A stretch of 64,000 nucleotides of DNA from Pedobacter sp. SYP-B3415 (GTDB lineage: Bacteria; Bacteroidota; Bacteroidia; Sphingobacteriales; Sphingobacteriaceae): NCBI RefSeq assembly GCF_004138205.1, contig NZ_RXNQ01000032.1, positions 186,001 through 250,000 of the forward strand, given 5' to 3'. Each line of letters starts with the position of its first letter. Position 1 is the first letter of the stretch. This document shows, in pieces, positions 15,363 to 24,419 of this stretch. The notes beneath the pieces were generated by a model. That model was given only the letters and a program-made list of their open reading frames with translations, made no database searches and had not been told where the DNA came from. Both the position numbers and the translations under genes were made by a program.

Positions 15363-16823
15363 ATGATTACAGGTATACAGGTTTACAACACCCTCACTCG
15401 CAGGAAGGAGATTTTCGAACCCGTTAATACACCCCATGTCGGTATGTATGTTTGCGGGCCAACTGTTTACAATGATGTTCACCTGGGCAATTGCAGAACC
15501 TTTATTTCTTTTGATATCATTTTCCGCTACCTGCGTTATGCCGGGTACAAAGTCAGGTATGTCAGGAACATAACCGATGCAGGGCACCTCGAAGGCGACC
15601 GCGACGAAGGCGATGACAAGTTTGCAAAACGCGCCAAACTGGAGCAGCTTGAGCCGATGGAAATAGTACAGAAGTACACCCTGGGATTTCGGGAGGTCAT
15701 GCGCCTTTTTAATACGCTGCCACCGAGTATTGAGCCGACGGCTACAGGACATATCATTGAGCAGATCGAAATGATTAAGGTGATTCTCGGGAATGGTTTT
15801 GCCTACGAGGTTAACGGTACCGTTTATTTCGACGTTGAAAAATACAGTGAAACTTATAACTATACCATTCTGACCAACCGCAACCTGGAAGACATGCTCG
15901 CTAATACGCGCGAACTGGGCGGACAGGATGAAAAACGCGGCAGGCTTGATTTTGCACTTTGGATAAAGGCCAAACCCGAAACGCTGATGAAGTGGGCATC
16001 GCCCTGGGGTCTCGGTTTTCCGGGCTGGCACATTGAGTGTTCGGCAATGAGCGCCAAATATCTGGGCGATACCTTTGATATACATGGCGGCGGAATGGAC
16101 CTTGCCGCAACCCACCATACCAATGAAATTGCACAGTCTGAGGCCTGCAGCCGCCAGCAGCCCGCAAAATACTGGATGCATACCAATATGCTTACGGTTA
16201 ACGGCGCGCGCATGTCAAAGTCGGCCGGTAACGGCTTTCTCCCGCATGAACTTTTTTCAGGAAAACATCCGCTGCTGAAAAAAGGCTATAGCCCGATGAC
16301 AGTGAAATTTTTTATGCTCCAGGCCCACTACCGGAGTACGCTTGATTTCAGCAATGAAGCACTAGAAGCTTCCGAGAAAGGATACCGCAGGCTGATGAAT
16401 GCATTATCGCTTCTGCAAAAAATCCAGGCCTCGGGTACAACTGATTTTGATATCGCTGCGCTGCGCGAGCGATGCGTTGTGGCTATGAATGATGATTTTA
16501 ACACGCCGGTTGTTATTGCCGAGCTGTTTGAAGCTGCACGCATCATCAATACACTCTACGATGGCAAAGGAAAAATTGACGCAGGTAACCTCGATGGCCT
16601 GAAACAATTGATGCAGGACTTTGTTGTTGACGTTTTCGGATTGCAGGAAGAAGCGCAAGGTGATAACGGTTTCAAAGAAGTGCTGGATATGGTGATCAAT
16701 CTTCGCCGGGAGGCAAAGGAGAATAAGGACTACGCTACTTCAGACAAAATACGTATCGGTTTACAGGAAATGGGCATTCAGCTGAAAGACAGCAAAGAGG
16801 GCACCACCTGGAGCCGAACATAA
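15363..16823 (+). CDS. cysS: Cysteine--tRNA ligase
   Basis: This 486-residue class I aminoacyl-tRNA synthetase is full length. The HIGH equivalent is HLGN in YVCGPTVYNDVHLGN. Zinc ligands are seen in YVCGP, WHIECSAMSAKYLG and the GGGMDLAATHHTNEIAQSEAC block. The KMSKS loop reads RMSKSAGN. The C-terminal DALR-type helical domain (NDDFNTPVVIAELFEAAR) is complete. It charges tRNA-Cys in the cytoplasm. The ATG at 15363 is supported by the promoter box directly upstream, which leaves no room for a leader. It stands alone, 94 bp before the next gene. Confidence 0.97.
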   Translation: MITGIQVYNTLTRRKEIFEPVNTPHVGMYVCGPTVYNDVHLGNCRTFISFDIIFRYLRYAGYKVRYVRNITDAGHLEGDRDEGDDKFAKRAKLEQLEPMEIVQKYTLGFREVMRLFNTLPPSIEPTATGHIIEQIEMIKVILGNGFAYEVNGTVYFDVEKYSETYNYTILTNRNLEDMLANTRELGGQDEKRGRLDFALWIKAKPETLMKWASPWGLGFPGWHIECSAMSAKYLGDTFDIHGGGMDLAATHHTNEIAQSEACSRQQPAKYWMHTNMLTVNGARMSKSAGNGFLPHELFSGKHPLLKKGYSPMTVKFFMLQAHYRSTLDFSNEALEASEKGYRRLMNALSLLQKIQASGTTDFDIAALRERCVVAMNDDFNTPVVIAELFEAARIINTLYDGKGKIDAGNLDGLKQLMQDFVVDVFGLQEEAQGDNGFKEVLDMVINLRREAKENKDYATSDKIRIGLQEMGIQLKDSKEGTTWSRT

Positions 16824-16917
16824 CACTTTCATCTGGAGATACCGAATAAAAGAAACAAACGTTTATGCTAGTGCAATGCTCAGGGTTTTGGCCGGGCATT
16901 GAAGAATCCACAGATCA

Positions 16918-17910
16918 ATGAAGAAAATTAAATGGCTGTTACCCGCTCTGACATCTCTGGCCTTGGCTGCCTGTAACAATGAGCCGAAAAAGAGCCAGGA
17001 TGATACCGCTGTTAAACAGGAGGTAAAATTGGTATCGCCTGAGTTTGATGCAGACAGTGCCTATGCCTTTGCAAAGGCGCAGGTAGATTTCGGACCCAGA
17101 ATTCCTTCCACAAAGGCGCACGCAGATTGCGCGGCGTACCTCCAGAATAAGCTCAGGCAGTTTGGTGCCGATGTATCATTGCAAACAGGTACGGTGAAAA
17201 CCTACGACGGCAAAAGCCACCAGCTAAAAAATATCCTTGCGTCATTTAATAAGGAGCGCAAAGCCCGCGTACTCGTTACTGCACACTGGGATGCACGGCC
17301 CTTTTCTGACCAGGATCCGGACAGCACCTTGCGAAACAAACCGTTTGATGCTGCAAATGATGGCGCAAGCGGCGTAGCGGTGATTCTTGAAATGGCCCGC
17401 CAGATTCAACAAAAACAACCAAACGTGGGTGTTGATTTTATCTTGTGGGACCTCGAAGATTACGGCGAGGCAAATGACAGTACGCCTGAGGAGCTTACCT
17501 GGTGTCTTGGCTCCCAGTTCTGGGCGAAAAGTGCACTCGCTAAGGCTAACAAACCGCTTTATGGTATTAACCTGGATATGGTCGGGGGTGGGAACGCCCA
17601 GTTTACGCAGGATGAAGTTTCACGGCAATACGCCGGCGACGTTGTGAAAAAGGTATGGGATATTGGCAATGAGATCGGTTATGCATCTTACTTCGTTTAC
17701 ATTACCTCGGGCAGGCTTATTGACGACCATGTATGGGTTAATAAGGCCGGAATACCTTGCATAGATATTATCCACTATTCTGACAATGCTGGTTTCTACA
17801 TCAACTGGCATACCCAGCTGGATAATATGGCTAACCTGGACAAAAACACACTCAAGGCCGCCGGGCAAACGGTCCTCGAAACAATTTACAGGGAACAGCC
17901 TGCGCCTTAA
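16918..17910 (+). CDS. M28-family zinc lipoprotein, glutaminyl-peptide cyclotransferase-like
   Basis: This 330-residue protein has a lipobox LALAAC (Cys19). The M28/QC fold shows ILVTAHWDARPF-type metal site (TAHWDARPFSDQD), the DAANDGASGVAVILEMAR metal-binding Asp region, WDLEDYGE, NLDMVGGG and a terminal HYSDNAGFYINWHTQLDN. The WCLGSQFW and the D-E pattern fit the bacterial glutaminyl cyclases known from Bacteroidota periplasm (Porphyromonas/Prevotella type) better than aminopeptidases. Such enzymes turn N-terminal Gln of exported proteins into pyroglutamate after signal-peptide cleavage. Peptidase activity remains an alternative. Confidence 0.85.
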   Translation: MKKIKWLLPALTSLALAACNNEPKKSQDDTAVKQEVKLVSPEFDADSAYAFAKAQVDFGPRIPSTKAHADCAAYLQNKLRQFGADVSLQTGTVKTYDGKSHQLKNILASFNKERKARVLVTAHWDARPFSDQDPDSTLRNKPFDAANDGASGVAVILEMARQIQQKQPNVGVDFILWDLEDYGEANDSTPEELTWCLGSQFWAKSALAKANKPLYGINLDMVGGGNAQFTQDEVSRQYAGDVVKKVWDIGNEIGYASYFVYITSGRLIDDHVWVNKAGIPCIDIIHYSDNAGFYINWHTQLDNMANLDKNTLKAAGQTVLETIYREQPAP

Positions 17911-17983
17911 ATGTTCAGTTGTTAATTACTTTTTTGAAGCACCTGTGCTGAACAGGTTATATTCGTACAACAAATACCCATAT

Positions 17984-18838
17984 ATGAGATCAATATTATC
18001 AGCCTGCCTGGTTCTGGCTATATCTGCAGGCGCTTTTGCGCAACGTGCAGACGGTACCACAAAGTCTTTAGTGAAAGCTGAAAAGGAATACGCTGCCGAC
18101 GCAGGTAAAAAAGGCCTGAAGGCCGCAACAGATGATTATGCATCTGCTACAGGGATTGTATTCAGACCCAACCCCGTCAACGTGAAGAGTTACAATACCA
18201 GCGCACCTGACATTCAGGGAATGGCCTGGGAACCTGTATTGGCAAAGGTGTCGCGAAGCGGCGACTGGGGCTTTACAACCGGCGAATATACCATTGGGTC
18301 CTCTGATAAAAAGTATGGCTCATACCTTACGGTGTGGAAGGCTGAGAACGACCGCTGGAAGGTTGCTCTTGATATCGGTACAGAGCACAACAAGCCGCTG
18401 GCTAAGCCTGCAGCAAAATTTATTGAACCAAAAGATCACTACAAACCAAAGCTGGCCAACCCAAAAGAAATCAAAGCTGGAAAGGATATCATCCTGACCA
18501 CTGAAAAAACGCTGAACACAATGCTGAAAACCTATGGCGTTGCAGCATTTGCAGGTTTTTCTAATGATGACGCACGTTTGCTTTTTCCTGGTAACGAACC
18601 CATCGTAGGCAAAGACAAAATTCTTCAATTCATGAACGGAATGATCGGAAAGATCAATCTCAAGACCACAGAAGCTGAAAAGGCAGCCGGTGGCGACCTG
18701 GCCTATACCTATGGTCTGGCAACGGTAGATTACAAAACCGATCTCCGCGAAGCTTTCAACTATGTATTTGTCTGGGAGCGGCAGGCAGACCATACCTGGA
18801 ACATTATTGCCCAGGTGTTCGTTTCCGCTGAACGCTAA
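17984..18838 (+). CDS. Exported DUF4440/SnoaL-like protein with two NTF2-type domains
   Basis: This 284-residue protein has a signal peptide (SAGAFAQ, cut near residue 19). Two related domains follow: residues ~30-150 (WEPVLAKVSRSGDWGFTTGEYTI, SYLTVWKAENDRWKVALDIG) and ~165-284 (LLFPGNEPIVGKDKILQFM, DLAYTYGLATVDYK, YVFVWERQADHTWNIIAQVF). The pattern is that of NTF2-like DUF4440 proteins, which bind small ligands in a cone-shaped pocket. The start at 17984 is the only one giving a signal peptide. It is followed by a clear terminator at 18859. The biochemical function is unknown. Confidence 0.8.
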   Translation: MRSILSACLVLAISAGAFAQRADGTTKSLVKAEKEYAADAGKKGLKAATDDYASATGIVFRPNPVNVKSYNTSAPDIQGMAWEPVLAKVSRSGDWGFTTGEYTIGSSDKKYGSYLTVWKAENDRWKVALDIGTEHNKPLAKPAAKFIEPKDHYKPKLANPKEIKAGKDIILTTEKTLNTMLKTYGVAAFAGFSNDDARLLFPGNEPIVGKDKILQFMNGMIGKINLKTTEAEKAAGGDLAYTYGLATVDYKTDLREAFNYVFVWERQADHTWNIIAQVFVSAER

Positions 18839-18858
18839 CCTTATCACATCTTACAAAG

Positions 18859-18887
18859 ACCTGCAGCAAAATACTGCAGGTTTTTTT
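18859..18887 (+). terminator. Rho-independent terminator
   Basis: Stem ACCTGCAG/CTGCAGGT with a 7-nt loop followed by seven T residues, 20 bp after the stop codon of the DUF4440-like gene. Confidence 0.85.
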
Positions 18888-18973
18888 ATTTCCGGGCGGT
18901 TGTGAATCCTGGAATGACAACTCATCTGCCGGCAAAGGCAGGGTTTTTGTTCCTTTTCTGAAAACGATTTTTA

Positions 18974-19855
18974 ATGAAGAAAACGATACTACCTCTTTTT
19001 TTGCTGGTACTGTTAGTCTCTGCTGCCGCTGCGCAGCGGAAAAAAATTGACATTCAGGGTAAGGCCGGTGCCAGGGGCCTTGCACCCGAAAATACCATCC
19101 CCGGATTGCTGACTGCCCTCGATCTTGGCGTTACTACCCTTGAGATGGACGCGGTAATTTCAAAAGACAAAAGAGTTGTCCTTTCACAGGAACCCTATTT
19201 CAATCACGAGATATCGCTCACACCTACGGGTAAACCAATTAGCTTAAAAGACCAGAAAAAGCATAACATCTTTAAAATGGATTATGACGAGGTCAAAAAG
19301 TATGATGTTGGTTCGAAGGTGCATCCCCGCTTTCCCGGACAGCGCAAGGTCAAAGTAAGCAAACCCCTCCTGGAAGATGCTATAGATGCCGTTGAGGCAC
19401 ACATCAAGGCGAACAGGCTGCCGAAGGTCGATTATAGCATAGAGACCAAGATGATTCCTAAGGGTGACGGCGAGTTTCAGCCCGATTCAGCTGAGTTTGT
19501 AGAACTGATCATGGAGGTTATCAACCGGAAGAAATTAGCAAAACGTGTTATCATCCAGTCGTTTGATATGCGAACGCTGCGTTATTTGCACGAAAAATAT
19601 CCGAAGATCCGCACTTCGCTGCTTGTTGATGAAAAAGATTCATTTGATGATTACCTGAGCCGTCTCGGATTTAAACCCACCATTTACAGTCCGTACTCAT
19701 TACTGGTCGGTAAAAGCCTCGTTGACCGCTGTCACGAAGCAGGTGTAAAGATTATCCCCTGGACGGTTAATTCCCTGAGAGAACTTAAATACTATATGGA
19801 CCTGGGGGTTGACGGCGTGATTACCGATTATCCAAACCTGATCAACCAGCTCTGA
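18974..19855 (+). CDS. Glycerophosphodiester phosphodiesterase-like protein lacking both catalytic histidines
   Basis: This 293-residue exported protein (signal peptide to about residue 20) has the GDPD TIM-barrel pattern: GARGLAPENTIPGLLTALDLGVTTLEMDAVISKD, YSIETK, VIIQSFDMRTLRYLHEKYPKIRTSLL, VKIIPWTVNSLRELKYYMDLGVDGVITDYP. In active enzymes the start reads GHRGARG and the second site reads SHEP or SHDP. Here they are G-Lys30-Ala31-GARG and S-Gln72-EP, so both general acid/base histidines are replaced. Metal-site residues Glu39, Glu57 and Asp59 remain. It may therefore bind a glycerophosphodiester without cutting it. Otherwise the length and fold are normal, with no frameshift. It stands alone between two terminators. 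Confidence 0.82.
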   Translation: MKKTILPLFLLVLLVSAAAAQRKKIDIQGKAGARGLAPENTIPGLLTALDLGVTTLEMDAVISKDKRVVLSQEPYFNHEISLTPTGKPISLKDQKKHNIFKMDYDEVKKYDVGSKVHPRFPGQRKVKVSKPLLEDAIDAVEAHIKANRLPKVDYSIETKMIPKGDGEFQPDSAEFVELIMEVINRKKLAKRVIIQSFDMRTLRYLHEKYPKIRTSLLVDEKDSFDDYLSRLGFKPTIYSPYSLLVGKSLVDRCHEAGVKIIPWTVNSLRELKYYMDLGVDGVITDYPNLINQL

Positions 19856-19858
19856 GAA

Positions 19859-19890
19859 AAAACAGGCGGACCATTTAGTCCGCCTGTTTT
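19859..19890. terminator. Bidirectional terminator hairpin
   Basis: Perfect 13-bp arms (AAAACAGGCGGAC and GTCCGCCTGTTTT) with a 6-nt loop between the convergent GDPD-like and TPR genes. The arms supply A- and T-tracts for both directions. Confidence 0.88.
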
Positions 19891-20412
19891 CTATTCCTCC
19901 AGCCTGTATATGAAAGGCGCGCTGCCTTTCATTTTTGTATTGAGCGCCTTCAACTGGTCCAGCACTTCCTTTTCCTGATCAGGCTCCTGTGCATAGCGCA
20001 GTGCCTCTTTCATCAGTTGCTTTGCGTCTCCGTACTGCCGTTTCTGTTCGGCAGTTCTGGCCATGTGCCTGCAGATCATAAAACGGTTTGTTCCCGGAAC
20101 TTTCAGCGCCTGTTCGCCCAGCGATTGCGCCAGCTTAGGCATGTCCATCTCGGTAGAAAGTTTCAGATAGGGCAGGTAGACGTCCGGAAACTGCGGGTCG
20201 AGCGCAACGCACTGCTGGTAATGGTAACCGGCTGTGCGCAGGTCGCGAAAATGCTCATGCTGCAATACGCCCATCTGGAAATGTGCGCGCGCATAATCAG
20301 GCTCGGCGGCGAGGATCTCATTCAGCAGGCGGAAGGCTTTTGGTACCTCGCCATACCAGATTTCCTCCAACACCTGGAGATATTTTTCTTCGACAGATAA
20401 CAATGTGTCCAT
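19891..20412 (-). CDS. Tetratricopeptide-repeat protein
   Basis: This ~173-residue soluble protein without a signal peptide is made of TPR-like helix pairs: FRLLNEILAAEPDYARAHFQMGVLQHE, GYHYQQCVALDPQFPDVYLPYLKLS, KLAQSLGEQALKVPGTNRFM, and YGDAKQLMKEALRYAQEP. TPRs mediate protein contacts. I chose the ATG at 20412; an in-frame TTG six codons upstream is possible. It is separated from moxR by about 210 bp, so it need not belong to that unit. The partner is unknown. Confidence 0.75.
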   Translation of the reverse strand: MDTLLSVEEKYLQVLEEIWYGEVPKAFRLLNEILAAEPDYARAHFQMGVLQHEHFRDLRTAGYHYQQCVALDPQFPDVYLPYLKLSTEMDMPKLAQSLGEQALKVPGTNRFMICRHMARTAEQKRQYGDAKQLMKEALRYAQEPDQEKEVLDQLKALNTKMKGSAPFIYRLEE

Positions 20413-20507
20413 TGAATATAGTTTGTACAATCCTTGCGGACTGTGTGTATTAAAAATAAGATTTGAGCTTGTTGGCGGCAGATAGCCGGCAACACTAGAG
20501 GCCGGAG

Positions 20508-20535
20508 CTGCAGAAGTATGCTACATACACTGCAG
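20508..20535. repeat. Short interrupted inverted repeat
   Basis: CTGCAG-aa-GTATG-cta-CATAC-a-CTGCAG in the gap downstream of moxR. It could be a weak terminator or a protein-binding site. No T-tract follows on the minus strand. Confidence 0.4.
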
Positions 20536-20621
20536 CCATGCGCCGAATGGGCTGCATGTCCGGAAGTGATATGACGTACGTAGTCCGCATGATAAAATTT
20601 TTCTGTAAAGGTAATAAAACT

Positions 20622-21584
20622 TTAGAAAAGATCGGTGATAATTTTTTCAACGGGCAGGCCTTCAGCTTCCGCGCGGTAGTTTCGCACAATGCGGTGCCTT
20701 AAAATGGCCTCGGCCACGGCCTGAACGTCTTCCACATCAGGAGCATATTTACCCGATAACACGGCATGCGTTTTGGCACCCAGCACGAGAAATTGCGAGG
20801 CGCGGGGGCCGGCGCCCCAACTGATGTACTTGTTTACCGCCTCGGTTGCAAGAGCAGTATGGGGCCGTGTTTTTGATGCAAGCCTCACAGCGTACTGCAG
20901 CACATGATCGGTTACCGGAACCTCGCGGATTAACGACTGAAAAAATTGAATCTGCTCCATGCCCATAACCTTGTTCAGCGACACCTGGTGCTGACTGGTG
21001 GTATTGCGCACAATATTAAGTTCTTCTTCCAGCGACGGATAACCAAGTTTTATGTTGAACATGAACCGGTCTAACTGCGCTTCAGGAAGCGGGTAGGTGC
21101 CTTCCTGCTCGATTGGGTTTTGTGTGGCCAGAACAAAGAAGGGCTTTGGCAAGGTATGCGTAAAACCGGCAGCGGTTACAGCTTTTTCCTGCATGGCCTC
21201 AAGCAGCGCAGCCTGCGTTTTCGGCGGCGTACGGTTTATTTCATCGGCCAGGATAATGTTTGAAAATACCGGTCCCTTAACAAACTTAAATTGCCGGTCA
21301 TCGCCCAAAATTTCCGAGCCAATAATGTCACTCGGCATCAGGTCTGGCGTAAACTGGATCCTGTTAAAATTCAGGTCAAGGACGTTTGCAACCGTTTGTA
21401 CAAGGAGTGTCTTAGCCAGACCCGGAACGCCGACAAGCAGACAATGCCCGTTGCTGAAAATTGCGATCAGGACAGATTTTACTACCTCGTCCTGGCCTAT
21501 TACAACCTTCGCTACTTCGGCTCTGATCTGCCTGTAAGCGGTCTGCAGTGCCTGAACTGCTTCTACCTCGTCCTTATACTGCAT
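20622..21584 (-). CDS. MoxR-family AAA+ ATPase
   Basis: This 320-residue protein shows Walker A GVPGLAKT (52-59), Walker B ILADEINRTPPKTQAALLEAMQE, sensor 1 LATQNPIEQEGTYPLPEAQLDRFM with the arginine region, and the AAA lid with GASPRAS-type WGAGPRASQFLVLGAK. MoxR ATPases act as chaperones that load metals or assemble complexes, usually with DUF58 and von Willebrand A proteins encoded next to them. Neither partner follows here: after moxR there is about 210 bp and then a TPR gene. The gene begins 4 bp after surA, so both are made from one transcript. Confidence 0.95.
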   Translation of the reverse strand: MQYKDEVEAVQALQTAYRQIRAEVAKVVIGQDEVVKSVLIAIFSNGHCLLVGVPGLAKTLLVQTVANVLDLNFNRIQFTPDLMPSDIIGSEILGDDRQFKFVKGPVFSNIILADEINRTPPKTQAALLEAMQEKAVTAAGFTHTLPKPFFVLATQNPIEQEGTYPLPEAQLDRFMFNIKLGYPSLEEELNIVRNTTSQHQVSLNKVMGMEQIQFFQSLIREVPVTDHVLQYAVRLASKTRPHTALATEAVNKYISWGAGPRASQFLVLGAKTHAVLSGKYAPDVEDVQAVAEAILRHRIVRNYRAEAEGLPVEKIITDLF

Positions 21585-21588
21585 CCGG

Positions 21589-22956
21589 CTATTTAGATTC
21601 TTTCTGGTCCTGATTTTTTGTCCAGATCTTTAACTGCTCGCAAGTTGCGAATTCCGGATCGATTTTAATATATGTGCTCTCGCGGCGTTTTTCGAACCAC
21701 TCGCTTAATGTCCTGTTCACTTTGTCGGTTTGGGCAGCTTCGCGGATCTTCGGATAGTCTTGCGCAAGGTTTGCCTTGTGCGGCGCGATTTTCGACTTAA
21801 GCGTCAGAATGCGGTAGCCGGTTTTTCCGTCCTGACCGGTAAATTCGGTAGGGGTGGAAAGTCCACCCACTTTCATCGTGTCGATTACAACAAAGATGTT
21901 CGGGTCCAGTTTATCAACAGGAATAAACGTTGTACGCGCCGACACATCATCAGAGTAAAGGATCATACCACCGGTATACTTTGTCTCATCATTGTTGGAA
22001 TAAAGTGATGCAGCCGTAGAAAAGGGCACTTTATCTGATTTAATATTCTGAAAAATACTGTCTGCATGAAGCTTCAGGCGGGTCATGCTTTCAGGTGTGT
22101 TTTTCGGTATAACCAGGATATGGCGCGCATGAACCTGTTCCCCGCGGCGCTCAATAACCTGCAGAAAGTGATATCCGAACTGCGTTTCAAAAACAGGCGA
22201 CATCTCACCGGCTTTTAGTTTGAAAGCCCATGCGGTGAATTCTTTGGCCATGGTAGAACGGTCAAAGAAACCAAGGTCTCCGCCATCTGCAGCCGATCCC
22301 GGGTCTTCTGAATACGATTTTGCCAGGAACGCAAAATCTTCGCCGCTTTTTATACGCAAACGCATCGCTTCAGCCTTGTCATAATATTTTTGTTTTTCCT
22401 CTTTGGTCAGTTTTGGATAGAGAACGATCTCCCCAACTTCCACTTCGGTGTTAAATTCAGGAACACTGTCGCCAAGCGATTCGAAGTATTTTTTTACCTC
22501 GAGCGGTGTTACATTCACATCTTTTGTGATCTGTCCCTGCATTTTGTTTGAGATCAGCGCTTCCTTTACATCAGGCCTGATTTCGTCTTTGTACTGCAGT
22601 ACAGACCGGTTAAGCATTTGTTCCAGACGCTCCTGGCCGCCTGCCCGGCGAATACTGTACCGCATACGGCGATCTACCTCATCGTCAATCTGGCTCTCGT
22701 CTACCATCACCGAATCTATCTCCGCCTGTTGCTTCAACAGTTTCTGTGTAAGCAGCTGTTGCAAAAAGTAACACTTAACTTCAGGATTCGCAGGATTCCC
22801 CTGCGCGAGGTACTGGGTGTATTGTTGGTCGAGATCAGACGCTAAAATGATGTTATTGCCTACAACGGCCGCCACTTTATCTATCGCTTTCTTCTGAGCC
22901 TTCGCACTGATCGCCAGGCAAAGCACAAAAGGCACTGCCATAAGAATTCTCTTCAT
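21589..22956 (-). CDS. SurA-like periplasmic peptidyl-prolyl isomerase/chaperone
   Basis: This 455-residue protein has a signal peptide (SAKAQ). A SurA N-terminal domain follows (KVAAVVGNNIILASDLDQQYTQYL), then two parvulin domains. The first (about 180-280) contains VGEIVLYPKLT, LAKSYSEDPGSAADGGDLGFFDRSTMAKEF and FGYHFLQVIERRGEQVHARHILV. The second (about 290-390) is more divergent. SurA escorts unfolded outer-membrane proteins to the BAM complex. It is promoter-proximal to moxR, only 4 bp apart. An exact TAnnTTTG box lies at 22986-22993, about 29 nt upstream. Confidence 0.9.
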   Translation of the reverse strand: MKRILMAVPFVLCLAISAKAQKKAIDKVAAVVGNNIILASDLDQQYTQYLAQGNPANPEVKCYFLQQLLTQKLLKQQAEIDSVMVDESQIDDEVDRRMRYSIRRAGGQERLEQMLNRSVLQYKDEIRPDVKEALISNKMQGQITKDVNVTPLEVKKYFESLGDSVPEFNTEVEVGEIVLYPKLTKEEKQKYYDKAEAMRLRIKSGEDFAFLAKSYSEDPGSAADGGDLGFFDRSTMAKEFTAWAFKLKAGEMSPVFETQFGYHFLQVIERRGEQVHARHILVIPKNTPESMTRLKLHADSIFQNIKSDKVPFSTAASLYSNNDETKYTGGMILYSDDVSARTTFIPVDKLDPNIFVVIDTMKVGGLSTPTEFTGQDGKTGYRILTLKSKIAPHKANLAQDYPKIREAAQTDKVNRTLSEWFEKRRESTYIKIDPEFATCEQLKIWTKNQDQKESK

Positions 22957-22985
22957 TCTGATTGAATTTCAATTTTAATATCCCG

Positions 22986-22993
22986 CAAATTTA
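22986..22993 (-). promoter_or_regulatory. TAnnTTTG promoter box for surA-moxR
   Basis: TAAATTTG on the minus strand, exact -7 match, 29 nt before the surA ATG. No convincing -33 element was seen. Confidence 0.5.
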
Positions 22994-23145
22994 CAACTAA
23001 TTCTGCAACTGACAGATGGTCATTTCCTAATCTGCGCTCAGCGCTTAACTTACAGCATGCGGAAAATATAAAAGTAAGAATATCGGATCGCTATCGGAGA
23101 TATTTAACTAATTTTAACAGAAAAAATAGCTACCGTTTTTTGTTC

Positions 23146-23802
23146 ATGGAAACCCAGTTAAGTACCGATCCTGCCGCACTGGCACTGTTTTTTACGGAAG
23201 AAATTTTTGTGGTAGAAGACCCTGCCGCAGCGCCTGCAATCGCATCCGCGACAACCCCGGCAGATGCTGCTTCGGCAGTGCCGGCTGAAACAGTGCCGGC
23301 TCCTGCTGCCCAACCCGTCATCGCGGTGCCGGAAGTGTTAGCGCAGTCCAGCGTTCCGGCTATGCCGGTTACCGGGAAGGCCCTGCCGGCGACAGAGAAG
23401 GCTGAGCCCCGCAGTTTTCCATTTGTTGGCAGAAATGCGCGGAACGTTGTCATCCTGGTTAATGATCCGGTCAACGATGTAAGCACCGAAGCCGGTCGGG
23501 AACTGTTGCGTAAAATTGTCAAGTCGGTAAACCTGTCAGGTAATGATTTTGCGCTGGTCAACCATGCCCGGCATCCCGAAGCGGTGTTCGCTGATTATGC
23601 ATCATTTTTTGCGAACTGCCAGTTCCTTGTTTTTGGCGTAACCGCCGATGCCTTGCAGATACCGGCGCAAACACTTCATCAGCACAGCCAGGTACTGGGA
23701 CACGGGATCGTACTGACTGCCGAGCTGGACGCGCTGAACGGAGACAACACTGCAAAGAAAGAACTTTGGGGTACCCTTCAAAAGCTTAACTTCTCTTCAT
23801 GA
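23146..23802 (+). CDS. Unnamed Ala/Pro-rich protein with psi-subunit-like C-terminus
   Basis: This 218-residue cytoplasmic protein has no signal peptide. Residues ~20-90 are a low-complexity linker of Ala, Pro, Val and Glu. From about 95 comes a compact alpha/beta region: [72 protein letters not shown]. That order (strand, short helix with LL..I, strand, strand, then a P/ELD-L-ND-KKELW helix) resembles DNA polymerase III psi (HolD). This is only a by-eye match. The ATG at 23146 is preferred over an upstream TTG. It overlaps rdgB by 4 bp (ATGA), so the two are co-translated. Confidence 0.7.
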   Translation: METQLSTDPAALALFFTEEIFVVEDPAAAPAIASATTPADAASAVPAETVPAPAAQPVIAVPEVLAQSSVPAMPVTGKALPATEKAEPRSFPFVGRNARNVVILVNDPVNDVSTEAGRELLRKIVKSVNLSGNDFALVNHARHPEAVFADYASFFANCQFLVFGVTADALQIPAQTLHQHSQVLGHGIVLTAELDALNGDNTAKKELWGTLQKLNFSS

Positions 23803-24380
23803 AAACCAAACTTGTTTTTGCTACAAATAATAATCACAAGACCGCTGAGGTGCGTGCCTATCTGGGCGATGCGTTTGAGGTTTTGAACCTTAAAGATATT
23901 GGCTGTGAGACAGATATCCCCGAAACCGCCGATACCTTCAGCGGGAATGCCTTGTTGAAAAGCAGCTTTGTAAAGGAGAACTTTCAGCTTGACTGTTTTT
24001 CTGATGACAGCGGCCTGGAGGTCTTTGCCCTGAATAATGAACCGGGTGTGTTCTCGGCCCGCTATGCGGGTGGCGCCGGCGATGCTGCCAATGTTAAGCT
24101 GCTGCTTGAAAATATGCAGGGCATTACCGACCGGCGTGCGCAATTTCGAACTGTTATCTGCCTTATCCGCAACGATGAAATACACTGCTTTGAGGGAATT
24201 GCAGGCGGAACAATCCGGACTGAGCCGGCGGGCCAGCAGGGATTTGGCTATGATCCGGTCTTTCAGCCCGAGGGTTATGACTGTACTTTTGCGGAAATGG
24301 ATACGCAACAAAAAAACAGCATCAGCCACCGCGCAAAGGCTATGGAGAAGCTGATCTCTTTTTTACGCTCAGGTCAATAG
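23799..24380 (+). CDS. rdgB: XTP/dITP diphosphatase (RdgB/HAM1 family)
   Basis: This 193-residue protein carries the HAM1 signature: [15 protein letters not shown] at the N-terminus, [24 protein letters not shown], a [14 protein letters not shown] motif and [10 protein letters not shown] at the C-terminus. It hydrolyses dITP, XTP and ITP to monophosphates, keeping deaminated purines out of DNA and RNA. It starts within the last codons of the preceding gene (ATGA overlap). Cofactor and substrate residues look intact. Confidence 0.95.
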   Translation: MKTKLVFATNNNHKTAEVRAYLGDAFEVLNLKDIGCETDIPETADTFSGNALLKSSFVKENFQLDCFSDDSGLEVFALNNEPGVFSARYAGGAGDAANVKLLLENMQGITDRRAQFRTVICLIRNDEIHCFEGIAGGTIRTEPAGQQGFGYDPVFQPEGYDCTFAEMDTQQKNSISHRAKAMEKLISFLRSGQ

Positions 24381-24419
24381 CGCCTCAAAAATACGACCCG
24401 GCAGTAATTTGCAAGCTGC

